This document shows, piece by piece, positions 22,276 to 35,995 of a stretch of DNA of 64,000 bases; position 1 is the stretch's first letter; every line of letters begins with the position of its first letter. A program made the translations under genes and the position numbers. The notes below the pieces were generated by a model. It saw only the letters and a list, made by a program, of their open reading frames with translations, was not told the DNA's origin and ran no database searches. Source of the DNA: Drosophila persimilis (Eukaryota > Arthropoda > Insecta > Diptera > Drosophilidae); contig NW_020825294.1 of NCBI RefSeq assembly GCF_003286085.1, forward strand, positions 5,394,001 to 5,458,000, in the 5' to 3' direction.

Positions 22276-23677
22276 AGGAGATTTCCCTTGAAATACTTTT
22301 TCATTTCACTTTCACCTTAACAAATACTGCCTCCTCTTGCTATATAGTGGGGGATCCTTCAATGGCTCTGGCCCTGTTGTTGCCTTCGCCTTTTTTCCGC
22401 GACAAGCTCATAATCATCAGAGTTTCCCCCGGCAATCGCCTCCTCCTCCACCTCCACCTCCGACGATGCCAGCTTTTGTCGTCTTGCCATGGCCCCTATA
22501 TCATTATGTGCAGCAGCCTGTAGTAGTATTATTATATTCCTTTCATACGATTGTCGACTGGGGGTCGCCTCTTCTATACACATTTTGTTTTTGTGTCAAC
22601 AGCAGCAGCAGCGGCAGCATCGGGCACAACCACAGGAGTCTAGTCTCCTGCAAGTGCAAGGATAACAAGGCAAACGAGATATTTTTCCTTGTATACGGAA
22701 AAGATGTGCCTGTAAGGCGTGAAATATGCCAGGGAACAGAATATTTATTTAAGTTTTCTACACAACAAATTTAAAACTGGAATGGCTTCCCCCAACGACT
22801 ATCCATATCCATGCGCCACTGGATTTTGTGGCAGTCATCATTTTTTGTATTTTAGAAATGTGGCAGCATCTGTTTCAATATGGAGAGGATAATCCACCGG
22901 CCCCCAACCACATGGAATCCCGTGAAATGTTTGCCATTTATGATTTATGCTGGCATTCGTTGGGAATTTTCTGTATTGACTCGACGCAAAATGCATCGGC
23001 ATTCGCATTCGCATTCGCTTGGGAGCTTGGGGCACCTTTCCCTTTTACGGGGATTCGCATTATTTATGGCAGCTTTTGGCCCGCGGAAATTTACGCGCTT
23101 TCTGCCACAATATGGAAATGCATTCTGGCTGTCTGTTTGTCTTTCGGGGTTGTCCTGTCCACATAGCAAACAGGAAACCATCGTCTCGATATCATGAATG
23201 CTAATTTGTTGTATCATCGGTTAGGTGTTGTTTTTGTTTGATTTGGTTTAGTTTGCGGTAAAAATCGGAATAAAGTGCCAATTTTAATTAATAAAGTTTT
23301 CAAAATGTACGAGAATGGGCATATTATAAGGTCCTGAGGGCATTGGGTGCTCATTTAATGGAATGGTAAATTGTTTGAACTGTTTTTCATCAAAGTTTGT
23401 AACTAAAGTTGTGAAAAGTCAGGGATAAAGGGAGGAGACAGCAGCAGGATGCTGAGGGAAAGCTCATAAATTAATAAGTGTAATTTATAGGAAAACTACA
23501 AGACCGAAAAAATGGTCTAAAGAATCGAAGAAACCCGTCGTCCCGTTGTGGGAAAGTGTCACAAAAAGCTATACTAGCATCCTAAATTTTCAGATCCTTC
23601 AGGATCCTTTCCGATGAGCAAACCGTTCATTAGCTCTGGTGGTGACTCCTCTTCAGCTAGTTTCACTTTTCCATAAA

Positions 23678-23800
23678 CGCAACACATACCAACTGAATCA
23701 TGTTTAAATTTGAGCGCATAACAGTGGGGAAATTCGTTGTCCAAGCATCACTTTCGGATGAGCGGAATATTCAGTATTCGACTCGTACTCGAATGTGAGA
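23678..23800 (+). repeat. Dispersed repeat copy C
   Basis: Contains TTGAGCGCATAACAGTGGGG, then ATCACTTTCGGATGAGCGG, AATATTC and GACTCGTACTCG. The order of segments is the same as in copies D and E. Confidence 0.8.
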
Positions 23801-25910
23801 CGAAAAAATGAGATATTCCGGCATATATTAGTTTTAGAGCATTATAGACGAATAAATTGTGGAAGTTGAGTATCTAAAAGTCGTACGAGTTCATTAGAAA
23901 TATTGCCTAAAGCATTCATTGCTCTTTCTGATTTTAAGATACATATGTATCTTTCGAGCCGCCGAATACTTCAGTAACATATTAGATAATTAAATACTGC
24001 AGATATATACAACACTATCCCTCTTTCGTAATGAAATAATTAACATTCAGCCTTGAAATGAATTCCCAACAAAAAATGCCATACATATGTATGTATATTT
24101 GAGTAGAAGGGGAAATGGGAAAAAGTTTCTTTCTGCAAATAAATTATCCTACATTTTTAATCCTAATTAGTTTTTTTTTTTTTTTTTTGCTAAAACTCAA
24201 CTCGGAATGAAATTCGAGTGAATTAAAACTAAATGAAATGTGTCCCTGGAATGGAATCCTTTGCCATTGAAGTGCGTCCCACCGCCTACTTAACCCTCAT
24301 CAGAGTCATTATCCTTGCATATTTGGTGGGCGTCACATGTGCCCCGTGCCCCGTGCCCCATGCATCGTGCATCGTGCAACGTTTTTTCCATTTGAAATTC
24401 CAGCGTAAACACGTGGGCTGCCTGCACTACGTGAGTCAGCCCCCCCCCTTCGGTTCTGGGGGGTAAGATTCTTAAGCTAATTTCATTAAATATTCAGGGC
24501 CACGACACGACAATGCACACCCAGCCATAGACATGGGGACACACATGCAACCATTCACGTTGCAGGGGCAGTGGCAGTGGCAGTGCTGCAGTGCTGCAGT
24601 GCTGCAGTGCCTCCTCCTTGGGATGGCCTGCTCATGGGATCCTTTGGGCTGTTGTCAAAATGTCAAACTGGCTTAAATTTTAACGTGCTCGGGCCAAGTT
24701 TTTGGGGAATGTGCCGCACATGTGTGGCTTTTGTCGATAAAAGGAGAGCCGCACACACACAGTTTGGGGGCACTAGACATACAGCGAGACAGAGACAGAG
24801 CGAGGGGGGGAAGGATAGAGTGAGAGTGAGAGAGAGGCTGGATGTTTGGCATCGTAGCCATTGTTGCCCCAAAATTAATAGTGTTTATTTTGGGGCTCAA
24901 TATCCAGCATCAGCATCAACGGCAGCTGCTCCTGACAAATTATCATTTAATCATTTTGCAGCTTAGTGAATTTATTGTATACCTTTCATAGTTGGCCAGC
25001 CTTGGGGGTTGAAGGTTATACGATTGCATTTTGATTGATGGCTACACAAATATTTGATAGATAGTTCTTATATATAAACAGCGAAAAAAAAGCACTGTGC
25101 GACAAAAGGCAAAGCTTTTGCACGAGACAAAAATTGGGATTACACTTGGATTTACTCTTAAAATTTTTATAGTTTTTACTCGGCATCTGCAATGCGGCTG
25201 TTCACAAAAATTAATGAATTGAAAATATAATTCTACGAACTTTCACGGGATTTTATTTGGTGTCGATAAAGTGGATATACCTGAAGATATAGCGATCCAA
25301 AATAATCAAAAAATACTCCCATATTTTCGGTTTCTTTAACTTGGAAATACCAAGCCAAAACTATCGGAGGTCTGTACTTGCAATATCCTTAACTTTCGAG
25401 GAAAGATAGAGTATATTTGAGTCTATGGAAAACAAGAGTAGATCCAAAAAAAAAGGTTAAAAATTAGGCAAAAAACATTATAAAAGAAAATAAAATAAAG
25501 AAAAAAATAAATAAAGTTAATGTTTTCGATTAGAAACAAAATAGTAATAAAACGAATTGGGTTTAAAAATACTAAAAAAAATACCAATTTTAACATTATT
25601 TAATTCTAAAAGATTGAAAATAAACATTTCCATGAGTACGAATTATTGAAACTAAAATTGATAATCCAAGATCACCCTCACATACTCTAAAAGTTACAAA
25701 TAATTATTCTAAAATAAATTTCATAGGTTTAACTCGTAGATTTTGTATTCTTGTGGCTTAACCGGCTTAATCCTGAATATACAGAATATCTACCCAAGAG
25801 AACCTAACAAAAAAAACCTAAAAAGACAAAATAGTATGGCTTCAAGGCAACTACAGAACTCTAGATTTTCACCTAATATTTTTGTTGAAGAAAATCAGAG
25901 ATAATAATCA

Positions 25911-26028
25911 AATATAATAAAATATATATAAAATATAATAAAATATATATAAAATATAATAAAATATATATAAAATATAATAAAATATATATAAAATATA
26001 ATAAAATATATATAATATAATATAATAT
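25911..26028 (+). repeat. 21-bp AT tandem array
   Basis: About five near-perfect direct copies of a 21-base unit alternating AAAATATATAT and AAAATATAAT. The near identity suggests recent expansion. Confidence 0.9.
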
Positions 26029-28267
26029 GTAATCAAATAGAATTTCTGTGGAATGTAAATTCTCTGTAGGTAAATGAGAGACTTAATTCTCAGCTCTAAG
26101 ACTATTATCTGGACTCAAAAATATCAAGAATATATTCTTCTTTGAAGATCTTTTCATATTGTTCGCTTTAATCAATCTTCTGTTCTTTGGTTCCTTTGCC
26201 GACATTCTAGACAAATCCGTACACAAGTATTTTATAAATCTATCTTTTCCATTCGCTGTCTGCCAATTGTCTAATGCAGCAAATGTGTTTTCGCCCCTCC
26301 ATTGCCGCTGCAACTAATTTAATTAACTTGGCCAAAAAACGCAAACTGGTGTCTAGTTTGGGGTTGAATTTGCAACATGCTGCATAAATAAAATGAGCGC
26401 AGATAAAAACGCTTGAGCAAAAACAACATTGGGGCTGACCCGCAGTCGGAACAGACATGCTCGGCTTGCCCCATGCCCCATGGCCTCAGGGTCCTTCGGG
26501 CCAGCCGGAGACCATTAAATGTCCTGACAAATTTAGCCAGTGAATGGATGAGTTCAGTAAGCCAAGGGCTCGGCAAGCAAGAGTGCGTTGAGAGGAGATT
26601 TGACTTTTAAGAGGTGATATAATTCTATAAGGAATGGCCTTAGATACAAGAGCGCTGACTGCCTTTGGTTAGCACCAATCTGAGGGCCCTAAACGTCTCT
26701 CTCTCAAAGATATATTCTGCACATTCTTGAAAGGGTATATATTGGTCGTTCAGTAACCATTTTAAAGTTCTATCTGCCCAACACTATATGGCGACCATAA
26801 ATTTGCAAAGCTCTTCTTTTTTTTGGTTTTTGCTATTTTCCATTGCAAAACTTTACCATTTGTTTCCTTTTGTTTGGTTCTTGTGCAGGCACTGAAATTT
26901 CCTGCCAACTTCTGTGCGTTTTTTCTTTGTATTTGTCGTCTTGGCAAATTTCTTTGGACAGCTTGAGGAATGGCAAATGGATAAAAGTAGAGCTGGAAGA
27001 TATTCCATTCATTTACATATCAGTAAACGTCACACCGAAATCACATCGACTCGTTTTTGCCAGCGCTCTAATTGGGCAAATATGTGGCTGGTTGGAAATC
27101 ATGGAAAATGTTCAAACAATATTTGGGTTTAATTAAATATTAACACGCACTCATATTTAATGACGTCCATTTGAATTAATTGCAGTTTTCCGCCTGGCAA
27201 AAAGCCCAATCAGCATAAACCGTGGGAAATGCAATCAAAAGATTCAATAAAATAAATGAATAAATAATAAAATAATGCAAACTGGCGCCAAAGGTAAAAC
27301 CCGTAAAAAGGGGAAAATAAGGGGGAAATGGGGGGAGAGGAAAACCCCACCCAAAACTGTCTATCGGTATCTGCCTTTCCGTCCGTCTGTCGGATGTGCA
27401 GATCCATAAAAAGTTATTCCGTCTATCTGTGTGTTTTGCTTTTTTTTTTTTTTTTTTATTTTACCTGTTTTATTGTATTTTTTCCTTATTCTCTTTTAAA
27501 TTGCTCGCTGAACGTGAAAGACCCAGATAATAATTGAATTTTTTATTGAAAATTGTACAAGGAGTGCCCTAGAAAATGGCCCAGAAGGTGTGCGGATGGA
27601 AAGGCATTAGAAAGAAGCGTACATGTGAGAGGTGTACGGCAAATGGAGCTACAAAAAGATATTTAATTTGATTAGTGTTCTTGGCTTTAAAGAGTGTCTA
27701 CTGTACGGCGGAGTATATTAAATTTGAAGAGTTTCTTGGACTACCTTTTGAAGTTCCTCGATACGATACCTTCCTGGTACTTTCCTTTTTAAGGTATTTA
27801 GCCTCTAATCCTAAGAAAATATTAATTTTTTTTAATATTCAGAAAATATAAATCTGATAAAATATTAATATAAATATGGGCTACTTTTCGGCTGTTTCTA
27901 AATTCTAAAGTTATAGATTTTCTACTCGGATAGACGTTTGGGCGTGACTGTTTTTTTTTTCTCTTTCCAAACAGTAGAGTTTTTATCGCAGAAATCAATT
28001 TTATTTTACAGTCGAAGGTCTGTATACATATTTCTCTATTATATAAACAAGTTTGGGGTAGTCATCGTTCGATATTTTACTCATATTTCCGCAAGTATGC
28101 AGGGGCTTGCCCCCCGGTATTATATATATACGTATATATATATATTTTTCCTTATTTGTAATATTATTTTTAATATTATTTATAATAGTATTTTTAACAT
28201 TATTTTTTATATTGTTTTAAATATTTTTTTTATTTTATTTGTTTATTTATTTGATTTTTTTAATTTA

Positions 28268-28413
28268 TTTTATTACTATTATTATTATTATTTTATTACT
28301 ATTATTATTATTATAGTATTACTATTATTATTATTATTTTATTACTATTATTATTATTATTATTTTATTACTATTATTATTATTATTTTATTACTATTAC
28401 TATTATTTTTATT
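28268..28413 (+). repeat. ATT microsatellite with ACT interruptions
   Basis: Long ATT trinucleotide tract broken at fairly regular intervals by TTTATTACT, giving a higher-order unit of about 20-28 bases. Its long open frame (poly Tyr/Ile/Leu) comes only from the repeat. Confidence 0.9.
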
Positions 28414-30407
28414 ATTTTTTTCGTTCGCAATTTTTAAAAGTATTTAAAAATTATTAAAATATTTTAAGTATTTTTGACTCATTAATTTTTCGCAATTCAT
28501 TTTTATTCTAGTAATTTTTGTTACCAAATTACCGGAATTGGTCGATCCATGTTTTTTCATTCAAAAAATTAAAATCCTTAATGTGAAATTTGTATTTCAA
28601 ATAAAAATCATTCGAAAAATCTGCCCTAATGGTAGGTAATCTTTCGAAAAAGTAACCTCTGAACAGTTTATCCCTAGAATATGGAATAAAGAAGAGTTAT
28701 GCAGTACAATTGCTTCAAAATCATATAATTAAACACGCTTTAGGTATAACACATCATCAGTATGCGATTATAATGATCAATTTAGTATTTAACCCACAAG
28801 TACTTTAAATATTGCCTGCAGGATATTTCTAAATGCAATTCAAGACCAAAGAAATAGTATTTCTAGTAAATATATTAAATTTTAAAGGTTTCTCGCATAC
28901 CCATTTAGAGCTTGATTTCAGTTCATTTCAAAATGCATCCACGTCTCCGCCATAATCCACCGGAATATCGACTCTACCGGAACATTCCCCCTGCTGCCCG
29001 CTGCCTGCTGCCTGCTGGTCCTCTGTTGCACATTCAATTACCCAGCAATGGGGAAATTGTTCCCTCTTATTTCGTACCACAGCAACATCCGAGTACATAT
29101 TTGATTTTGATGGGAGACAGATTAAATAAAAAAAAACCTCTGCTGAAAGGTGTAAAAACCGTGCAACAATCCGCATGTGTGTGCATCGGTGGCAGGGCAC
29201 TCAGCCACATGACCACATGATGGCACTACGAGTGGACTATGCGGATGTGTGGACGGGTCTGGGTTTTAGTCCGTTTCTCGCACTTTATGTGTTTGTAATT
29301 GAAAATTAAGCGCCTGTCATCGGGGCCAAGGCAAAAGCAGTTCTGTCAGTGTGGCATGTGGCATGTATGAGGACTCTGGGCACACAGAAAGGATGGAAGA
29401 TACGGATAGCTGAATCGGATTTCGATTTGCTGCCTCGTTTGCCCTGCCCATCCCTACCCATCCCTGCCCCGCCCTAGAATATTTCCAGCTATGGCCGGCC
29501 ATGCGATGCACTTAGATCCCTGGGGTGGCTGTCCTGTGCGGTTAATTTGTTTCAAATCAGTTTAGACGCCCCCACAGAGGAGCTGCAGTTTCCAGTTTGC
29601 CAACTAATTTTCTCCATAAGATGACGGATGGTGAGGATGTAAACCAATTATATTCTCACATGTTCTGTGAACTTGAGTCAATTATTAACTATGTCATAAT
29701 TAGGGCTAGAGCTTGAGGTTTCAAGGAGTGTTGACTTTGTAGGAAATCCCATGAATTTACCAAAATACAGCCCATCCTCCCCACCACTGATTTCCTTTTT
29801 ACAAGCTGACAATTAAACCTGGAGGGTTTTTTGCATTTTAATTGCTACTGCAGCAAGGACCAGCACTGACAAAATCCATAAAAATATCCGACAAGTGAGT
29901 CCCATAGAGTCCTCTACATTTTGATGGCATTTGGCCAGGCATTCAATTGATCTTTGGCCTTTGGCTGTACCATTGGATGGTTGAAAGAGCACAAGAAATT
30001 GGTGAAGCAATTAAGCGACTTCCTCGCTGTTGCAAGCCAACTTCAATTGCAGCTTCCTCAATAATTTAGCGTTATGTTTGGAGCCCATCTACACACAGCT
30101 CCTGCCCACTCCCCACTCCCCACTCCCCACTCTCCCTCTCATGTCTGTGTGTGCTATGTATTATGCAATTGTTTGCCATCTCCACAGCCTCTACTGCCAC
30201 CTTCTTGACGAACTGTCTAAATTAAATTGGTTTGATTCCTGAAGAGTGATATATTATTGATAAATTAATGGAGAAAATGTGTGCATGTGTAATAATTTAT
30301 GAAAATAAGACATTTCTGAATCAGTTATTAATAAGTATAATTCATTCCTTAAAACACATAACAAATGAGCTTCAAGAGCTTCTTAAACAAATTATGGTCT
30401 ACATTGA

Positions 30408-30475
30408 ATATTCCTCTAGAATCTAGAGTCTAGATTTAGGGTTTCATAGATGTGCCCTAGAGCCTAGAGCTATAT
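30408..30475. repeat. TCTAGA/CCTAGAG palindromic cluster
   Basis: TCTAGAATCTAGAGTCTAGA and then CCTAGAGCCTAGAGC repeat a CTAGA core six times in about 65 bases, several of them within inverted pairs. Function unknown. Confidence 0.6.
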
Positions 30476-32595
30476 ACAAGGCAGATTCAGAACCGATTGC
30501 GGGCACTGCGGATTAAAATCACTGTGGATCCCCTACCATAAAATTGCCAATTAAAAAAACCTTCTTGACCATTTTCGAACCCACAAAAAACACGTTCATT
30601 CGGCACCGGAAACTCTTTTTTTAAAACCCAATTCTCTTTTGTCGTTTCACGCAAATTGAAAGCTTCCGTAAGTGAGACATCCATAAATCATAAAACTCGT
30701 ACTACCAAAAAAGGACTCCCTGAAAACACAGAAAATTTGCACTTGCTGAAAGCCAATTGTTTTTCCAATGCAGCTTTTTTTCTCTCTACTTGTTTTTCCA
30801 TGCGAAAGTGTGGAAAACAGGAGGCAACGGAGAACGGAGAAGTGGAAAAACAATAGCCATAGAACTTACTAACCCAATTTAAGTCCCGTGCATACTATGA
30901 CGAGCGGACAATAGCAACAAGCGTTATATAGAGAACCACAATGGCAACCATAGTACGAGTAATACTCGTGCCACTGCTAGTGGGAGCTCGGCACGCGATG
31001 CCAGCATAAAATATGAGCCAGCAAAAGGCGCAAATAAAAGACGAAAGCTTCTAAAATTACGGAAGTACTACACTACCCGGAGAGGGACAGGGACAGGGAC
31101 AGAGTACGGGTAGCGGTTCTCACTTGTCGGTTCTCGGGGCCACAGAGTAAGCTCCAAGTAACCGCAGTCGTACACAAAATATACAACCCACCGCACCAGA
31201 TATAAATGTGGCTTCGGTTTGGTTTGGCTTATGGCTGGTTGTGGCCGTGTGGGTGGGGCTTTCCCCCCCCACCCCATCACCATTTTCCTTTGCACAATAA
31301 CAATGTTTTGCTCGCAAATAAATGCAAATTTTCTGTACAGGTTAAGTATATGGAAACTCTGGAAGCTTTCATCCCTAAAATGAAACGATTATTATGTTGC
31401 GGCTACTAAGCTTTAATTATGGCAGGTTGGGATTTGCCATTAGGGGAAATATTTGAGCAATGGTAGGGTGTTTTTTTCCAATGAATAAATCTTAATGAGA
31501 TTAAACTAAATATTCGGTTGGAAAAGCAGTGATTTCGAGTTGAATTTGTATAAAAATACTATTAAGAGTCATAAGGGCATAAAATATTCAAGAAATAAAG
31601 CACGCTCTGAGGATTGGTGGAGTTTCTCAGAAAAAAATATTCTTCTATGAAAGAATATTAGAGTTACATCTATCTTTCCTGCATATGCGCAATTGTTTCG
31701 ACAATACGCGTCATGCGGCAACGCCCCTCTGTTGGATGGGCGGAAGAAGGCCTGCGTTCCTGTCGGGGATCCGCACGTAGCCGGCTTCGGCTTGGTGTCG
31801 CATGAGCCAAAGAACTCTCATTCTTTGGAGAATAAATTGGACGGACGGTTCAGCTTTCAGTTCCAAAAAAGATCCATTATATTTCTCATATTTTAGGGCG
31901 TTTCCCTAGCAAGTTTCTCTATATGCTCTGTAGCCTTCCTCTACGAGACTCCTTCCAACTCTTCACCATCCTTAAAGCTACATCCATTTATTCTATTTAT
32001 TGTGTGGGGTATAATACATTTTTCATCCATTGTTTTAAATATCTTGACGGCAAACAACAAAATTCATTTTCCCCACTGGGCCTGCGACCCCTCAACCCAA
32101 CCCTATCTCTCGCAGACACCTTTTGTGTGTGTTTCGTTCCGACTTAAATATTGTCTTCTAGAACATATCTCACCAGTTGCGCCATAAAGCACTCACGGCA
32201 CTCTGTGGCAGGGGTGTGTATTAAGGGGGTATTAAGGGAGCGTTTGAGGCCAGAAGACAACTCTGGGTTTAGGCCACAGGCGTCCGTTTTAATGCTCATT
32301 ATAATTATGTGTGGGGGGCTCCAGCACTTTTATGGCCTTTTTCCTGACAACAAGAGAAATGAGTCAGGCAGTCTATGGACTATAAGGTATCCAGCACAGT
32401 ACTTGGGAATAATCCAGAATAGGCTTAGGTAGAAAACAGCACTTGGAATTTAAATAAGAACTTATTTTCTTTCTTCTGCTTGTTTTACATGTATTATTGC
32501 AATGCATTTATAGGGATTGGTAGAATAGAGGTATAGATATGTATATTCTGTGAACGATAAACGTCTATGATAAAAACGACAGTGTTAGCTTATTA

Positions 32596-32935
32596 TACTG
32601 AATATGTACTGCATATATACTGAATATATACTGCATATATACTGAAAATACACTGAAAAAATACTGAATATATACTGAAAAATACTGAATATATACCGAA
32701 AAATACTGAACATATACTGAAAAATAATGAATATGTACCGAAAATATAGTGAATATATACTGAAAAATACTGAAAATATACTAAAAATATACCAAAAATA
32801 TCCATAAAAATATACCAAAAATATACCAAAAATATATTGAATATATTCCATAAAATATAATGAATATATTTTGATAACATACTGAATATATGATGCAAAT
32901 ATACTGAAAATAAACTGAAAATATACTGAATATAT
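32596..32935 (+). repeat. ATACTGAAAA / ATATACTG minisatellite
   Basis: About 340 bases built from ATACTGAA, ATATATACTG, ATACCGAAA and ATACCAAAA units in irregular order. It resembles the shorter array at 10,705-10,795. The two open frames on the minus strand are artefacts of the repeat. Confidence 0.85.
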
Positions 32936-35844
32936 CTATAGATAAATATAAATCGAAAGCAGGGTTCTGTATGTTTAAAATTACGATACTCGCAGACTTC
33001 TTTCGTTTCCCAAAGACATTTTTGTATGTATAGTATTTTAAAGGCATCATTCTGCCTGTCGAATATCTCCCTTGATTTCTACCATTTACAGGGTACATAA
33101 AATCAGCACACAAAACAAGCTCACTTAATGACTTGCACGCCAGGTGACGCTCATGTGCTTCCGCTTCTTCTCCTTCCCACTCTCTTGCCCCTCCTTCTTC
33201 CATCCGCTTCCTTGCGCCACATCACTTTTCATACGACCCGTTGGACGCTACAACAAATGCTCATAATTTGTGTGTGCGAATGCGCCGCACACCTGAGGTG
33301 CTGACACGACTTGGGTGCATTTAATAGTCTTGGGTCGCAAATTATATAAGGCACAAAGGGGGGGTAGAAGTGGGGCTGGAGGAGCCGCCGAGGGTTCGAG
33401 AAAAATGTAGAACATTTGAGGTTAGTCAACCCAGGGGGGGAGTTCTGGGCGATTTCGGTATGACATCAGCTCAAATGAATACTTAATATGAATGCCCTTG
33501 CAAGAGTATGAATAAAGTTTCGGGCGGGGTGGAAATTTAATTGAAAATATCGGTAGTACAGAAGGTTTTCATAGTAAAGACCAGACGGGAAATTGACAAG
33601 AAAATTGAATAAAAATGTTTTAGACGAACCGAAAATACGCTTCAGAAATATATTAAATGTAGGACTCTTTATGTTTCAAACTTTTGCACAAAGGCTTGGA
33701 TGTTTAGATTATTTTTAATCAACAAAATTTGGTGTAGCTGAAGAACTTACAACGCCTGAGCACATCTGAGGACAAGTATATTTTTTCTTAAAAACATTTT
33801 TCGTCAATCATTAATATACAATTAAAAACTGTTTTATATATTTTTTTAAACGTTGTCATTTCCTCTCCTTAGAATATATTTAACAATGGAAAAAATTCCC
33901 ATTTGCATTGCAATGTCAGTTAAAATCGTGCCAGGAGGTATCCTGGTACTGGGCTTAGAGCCCGCATCAAATACGAAGCATACATTTGTGAGCTCCTGAA
34001 ACGACCTTCGTCCTCGTTTTTTTTTCAATTGTTCTTTGGCTTCATTCGAGCAGCATAATTGAAAAGGACCCCAGTAAAAGCGGGGGGAAAGCAAAGACAA
34101 AAGACCAAAGGAAGGTGGAAAGATAAAAGGTTTACAAAGCGTTTGACTGCTGCTTCTGTGGCGGTAGGATCTCTACGCTTGGACGTGCACTTAGAAGAGC
34201 GTACATCCTGCCACAGTTCCCAGCACTCTTGGCCACAGACAAAAATACATCTAGCGACCTTCAGAGAACAGTATGGAATGGGCAGAAGTAGGGCGAAGGA
34301 TGGCAACAAGAAGACTTCCCAAATGCACAGATCGATGGACGATAATTTGGTTATCACAGAAATCGAACAGGAAATGGACTTCTAGCATATTTAGTTGTTT
34401 TTTTTGGGCCAGAAGAAGAAAAGATGATTGCAAATACCAAATGGATTCCCAAGAAAAAAACATGCATTCCTCTCTCATCAGAGCGTATAAAATTGTCTGT
34501 TAACTTTTGATCTGCCGCAGGCCATATGTTGTAAAATCTGTGAAAAGGAAGGATGCGGTTTTTATGAACTCTGCGAGTAGCCGCTTGAGTAAACTTGGCC
34601 AAAAGTTTCCCCCGTCATATGCCGGATGCCTGCCGGAATTCTAATGCAATTAATTCCAGATCCAGATAGGGCGGAATATGTTTGGCCATTATATGGGTAC
34701 ATAAATGTTTGCTGGATCTGCAGGACAGAAGTCAAGATGCAACCGCGTTGCAGGCAAACTTTCCTCCAGCCAAAAAGTCCAAAGTGAAAACTATGTGCGC
34801 TGCATTTGCAATGCGGCAACCGGCAAGCGAAACCCTTTTTTTTTGTTTTTTTACTGCAGTCCAGATGGAAAATTGCAAAGTTAGACAAACATCAGATCAA
34901 AGAAGCTAAAGGACGTGCAGGAACAGCAGCAGTAGCACAAGAAAAATGTGAGCACAGCACAAAAAATGAAAACTATTTGGCTTTATTTTTTGGAATTTTT
35001 CCATGCTCAAGTTTTGTTGCTTAAAGTTCGAGGAGTAGCTTCAAATAGTTGCAACATTGCCTGAGAATCCGCCCTGGCTGAAAGTTCTGCTAAATTTAAA
35101 CACAAAATGCTAGAAATATGTAAATTTTCCAAATGATTTCAATCAGTGGCCAATGAATCATTCGTAATTTAACCATGAACCCAAGGGAAAAACCACTTTC
35201 GTTGGCAAGAAAAACCCTTGCTCTTGCTGATTTGCATAATTTCTACAGATTTTCTCCACTGAATTTTTGTTGCCTCAAATCAAAATCATATGGAAATTTA
35301 AATCAAATTTCAATGCACTTGAGGGTTTTCCCCCGCCCCCCAGCAAATGTCCATCTCCAATGAGTTGCTGTCACACTTTCCACAACTTTTGCTTTGGATT
35401 CTTTTTCGTTCTTTTTTTTTCGTTGAACCCCTGACGGTGACAGTTGGAAGGGCTCAAACGGCAGTCGATAGTTGACCCAAATCCACCTCCCCTACCCGCC
35501 CCACCGAACCATCATCATCCATACCATCTACGGTCCCACACAGCCGTCATTCTGTCTGTCACGCACATACATATGTGGCCATATATCTAGGGGGAAAGTA
35601 CCAGAAGCTCAGAAACGAGCAAAAAACGAAAAGAGAAATAATTTTCAACTCATTGTAGTGGGTATTTTTTCACTTTGGGTAGATATTTGTGCTGCAAAAA
35701 ATGTTGCAGTAATGATAATAGTAATCTATGGAAACTACATAAAGTCCAGACTTATTTTACATATTTTTGAATGCTTCTAAGCCCTTTTCTTAGTAGCTTT
35801 ACTCCAGGAAGTAGAGCAATTGGAACAACTAATTTCCAGAAGCG

Positions 35845-35995
35845 CAAAACATACCATTTGACTCATATTTCAATTTGAGCGCATGACCACGGACACATTC
35901 TGTGTCCATAGCACAAATCATCACTTTCGGATGAGCGGAATATTCGATATTTGGCTCGTACTCGCCTGCAAAACGCAGCAATGAAGCGGAAGTAA
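35845..35995 (+). repeat. Dispersed repeat copy D
   Basis: Among the longest copies. GACTCATATTTCAATTTGAG leads to GCGCATGACCACGGACACAT, then CACTTTCGGATGAGCGGAAT, TTTGGCTCGTACTCG and a tail with GAAGCGGAAGTAAAT. The tail is shared with copy E (GAAGCGGATTGTAAAT). Confidence 0.8.

Noticed and set aside
27938..28447. 169-codon frame rich in Tyr, Ile and Phe
   Set aside because: Created by the ATT microsatellite.
32585..33203. Minus-strand frames over the ATACTGAAAA array
   Set aside because: Repeat artefact; periodic Tyr-Phe-Ser-Ile translation with no complexity. Spacing is too irregular for a CRISPR array, and the host is an animal.
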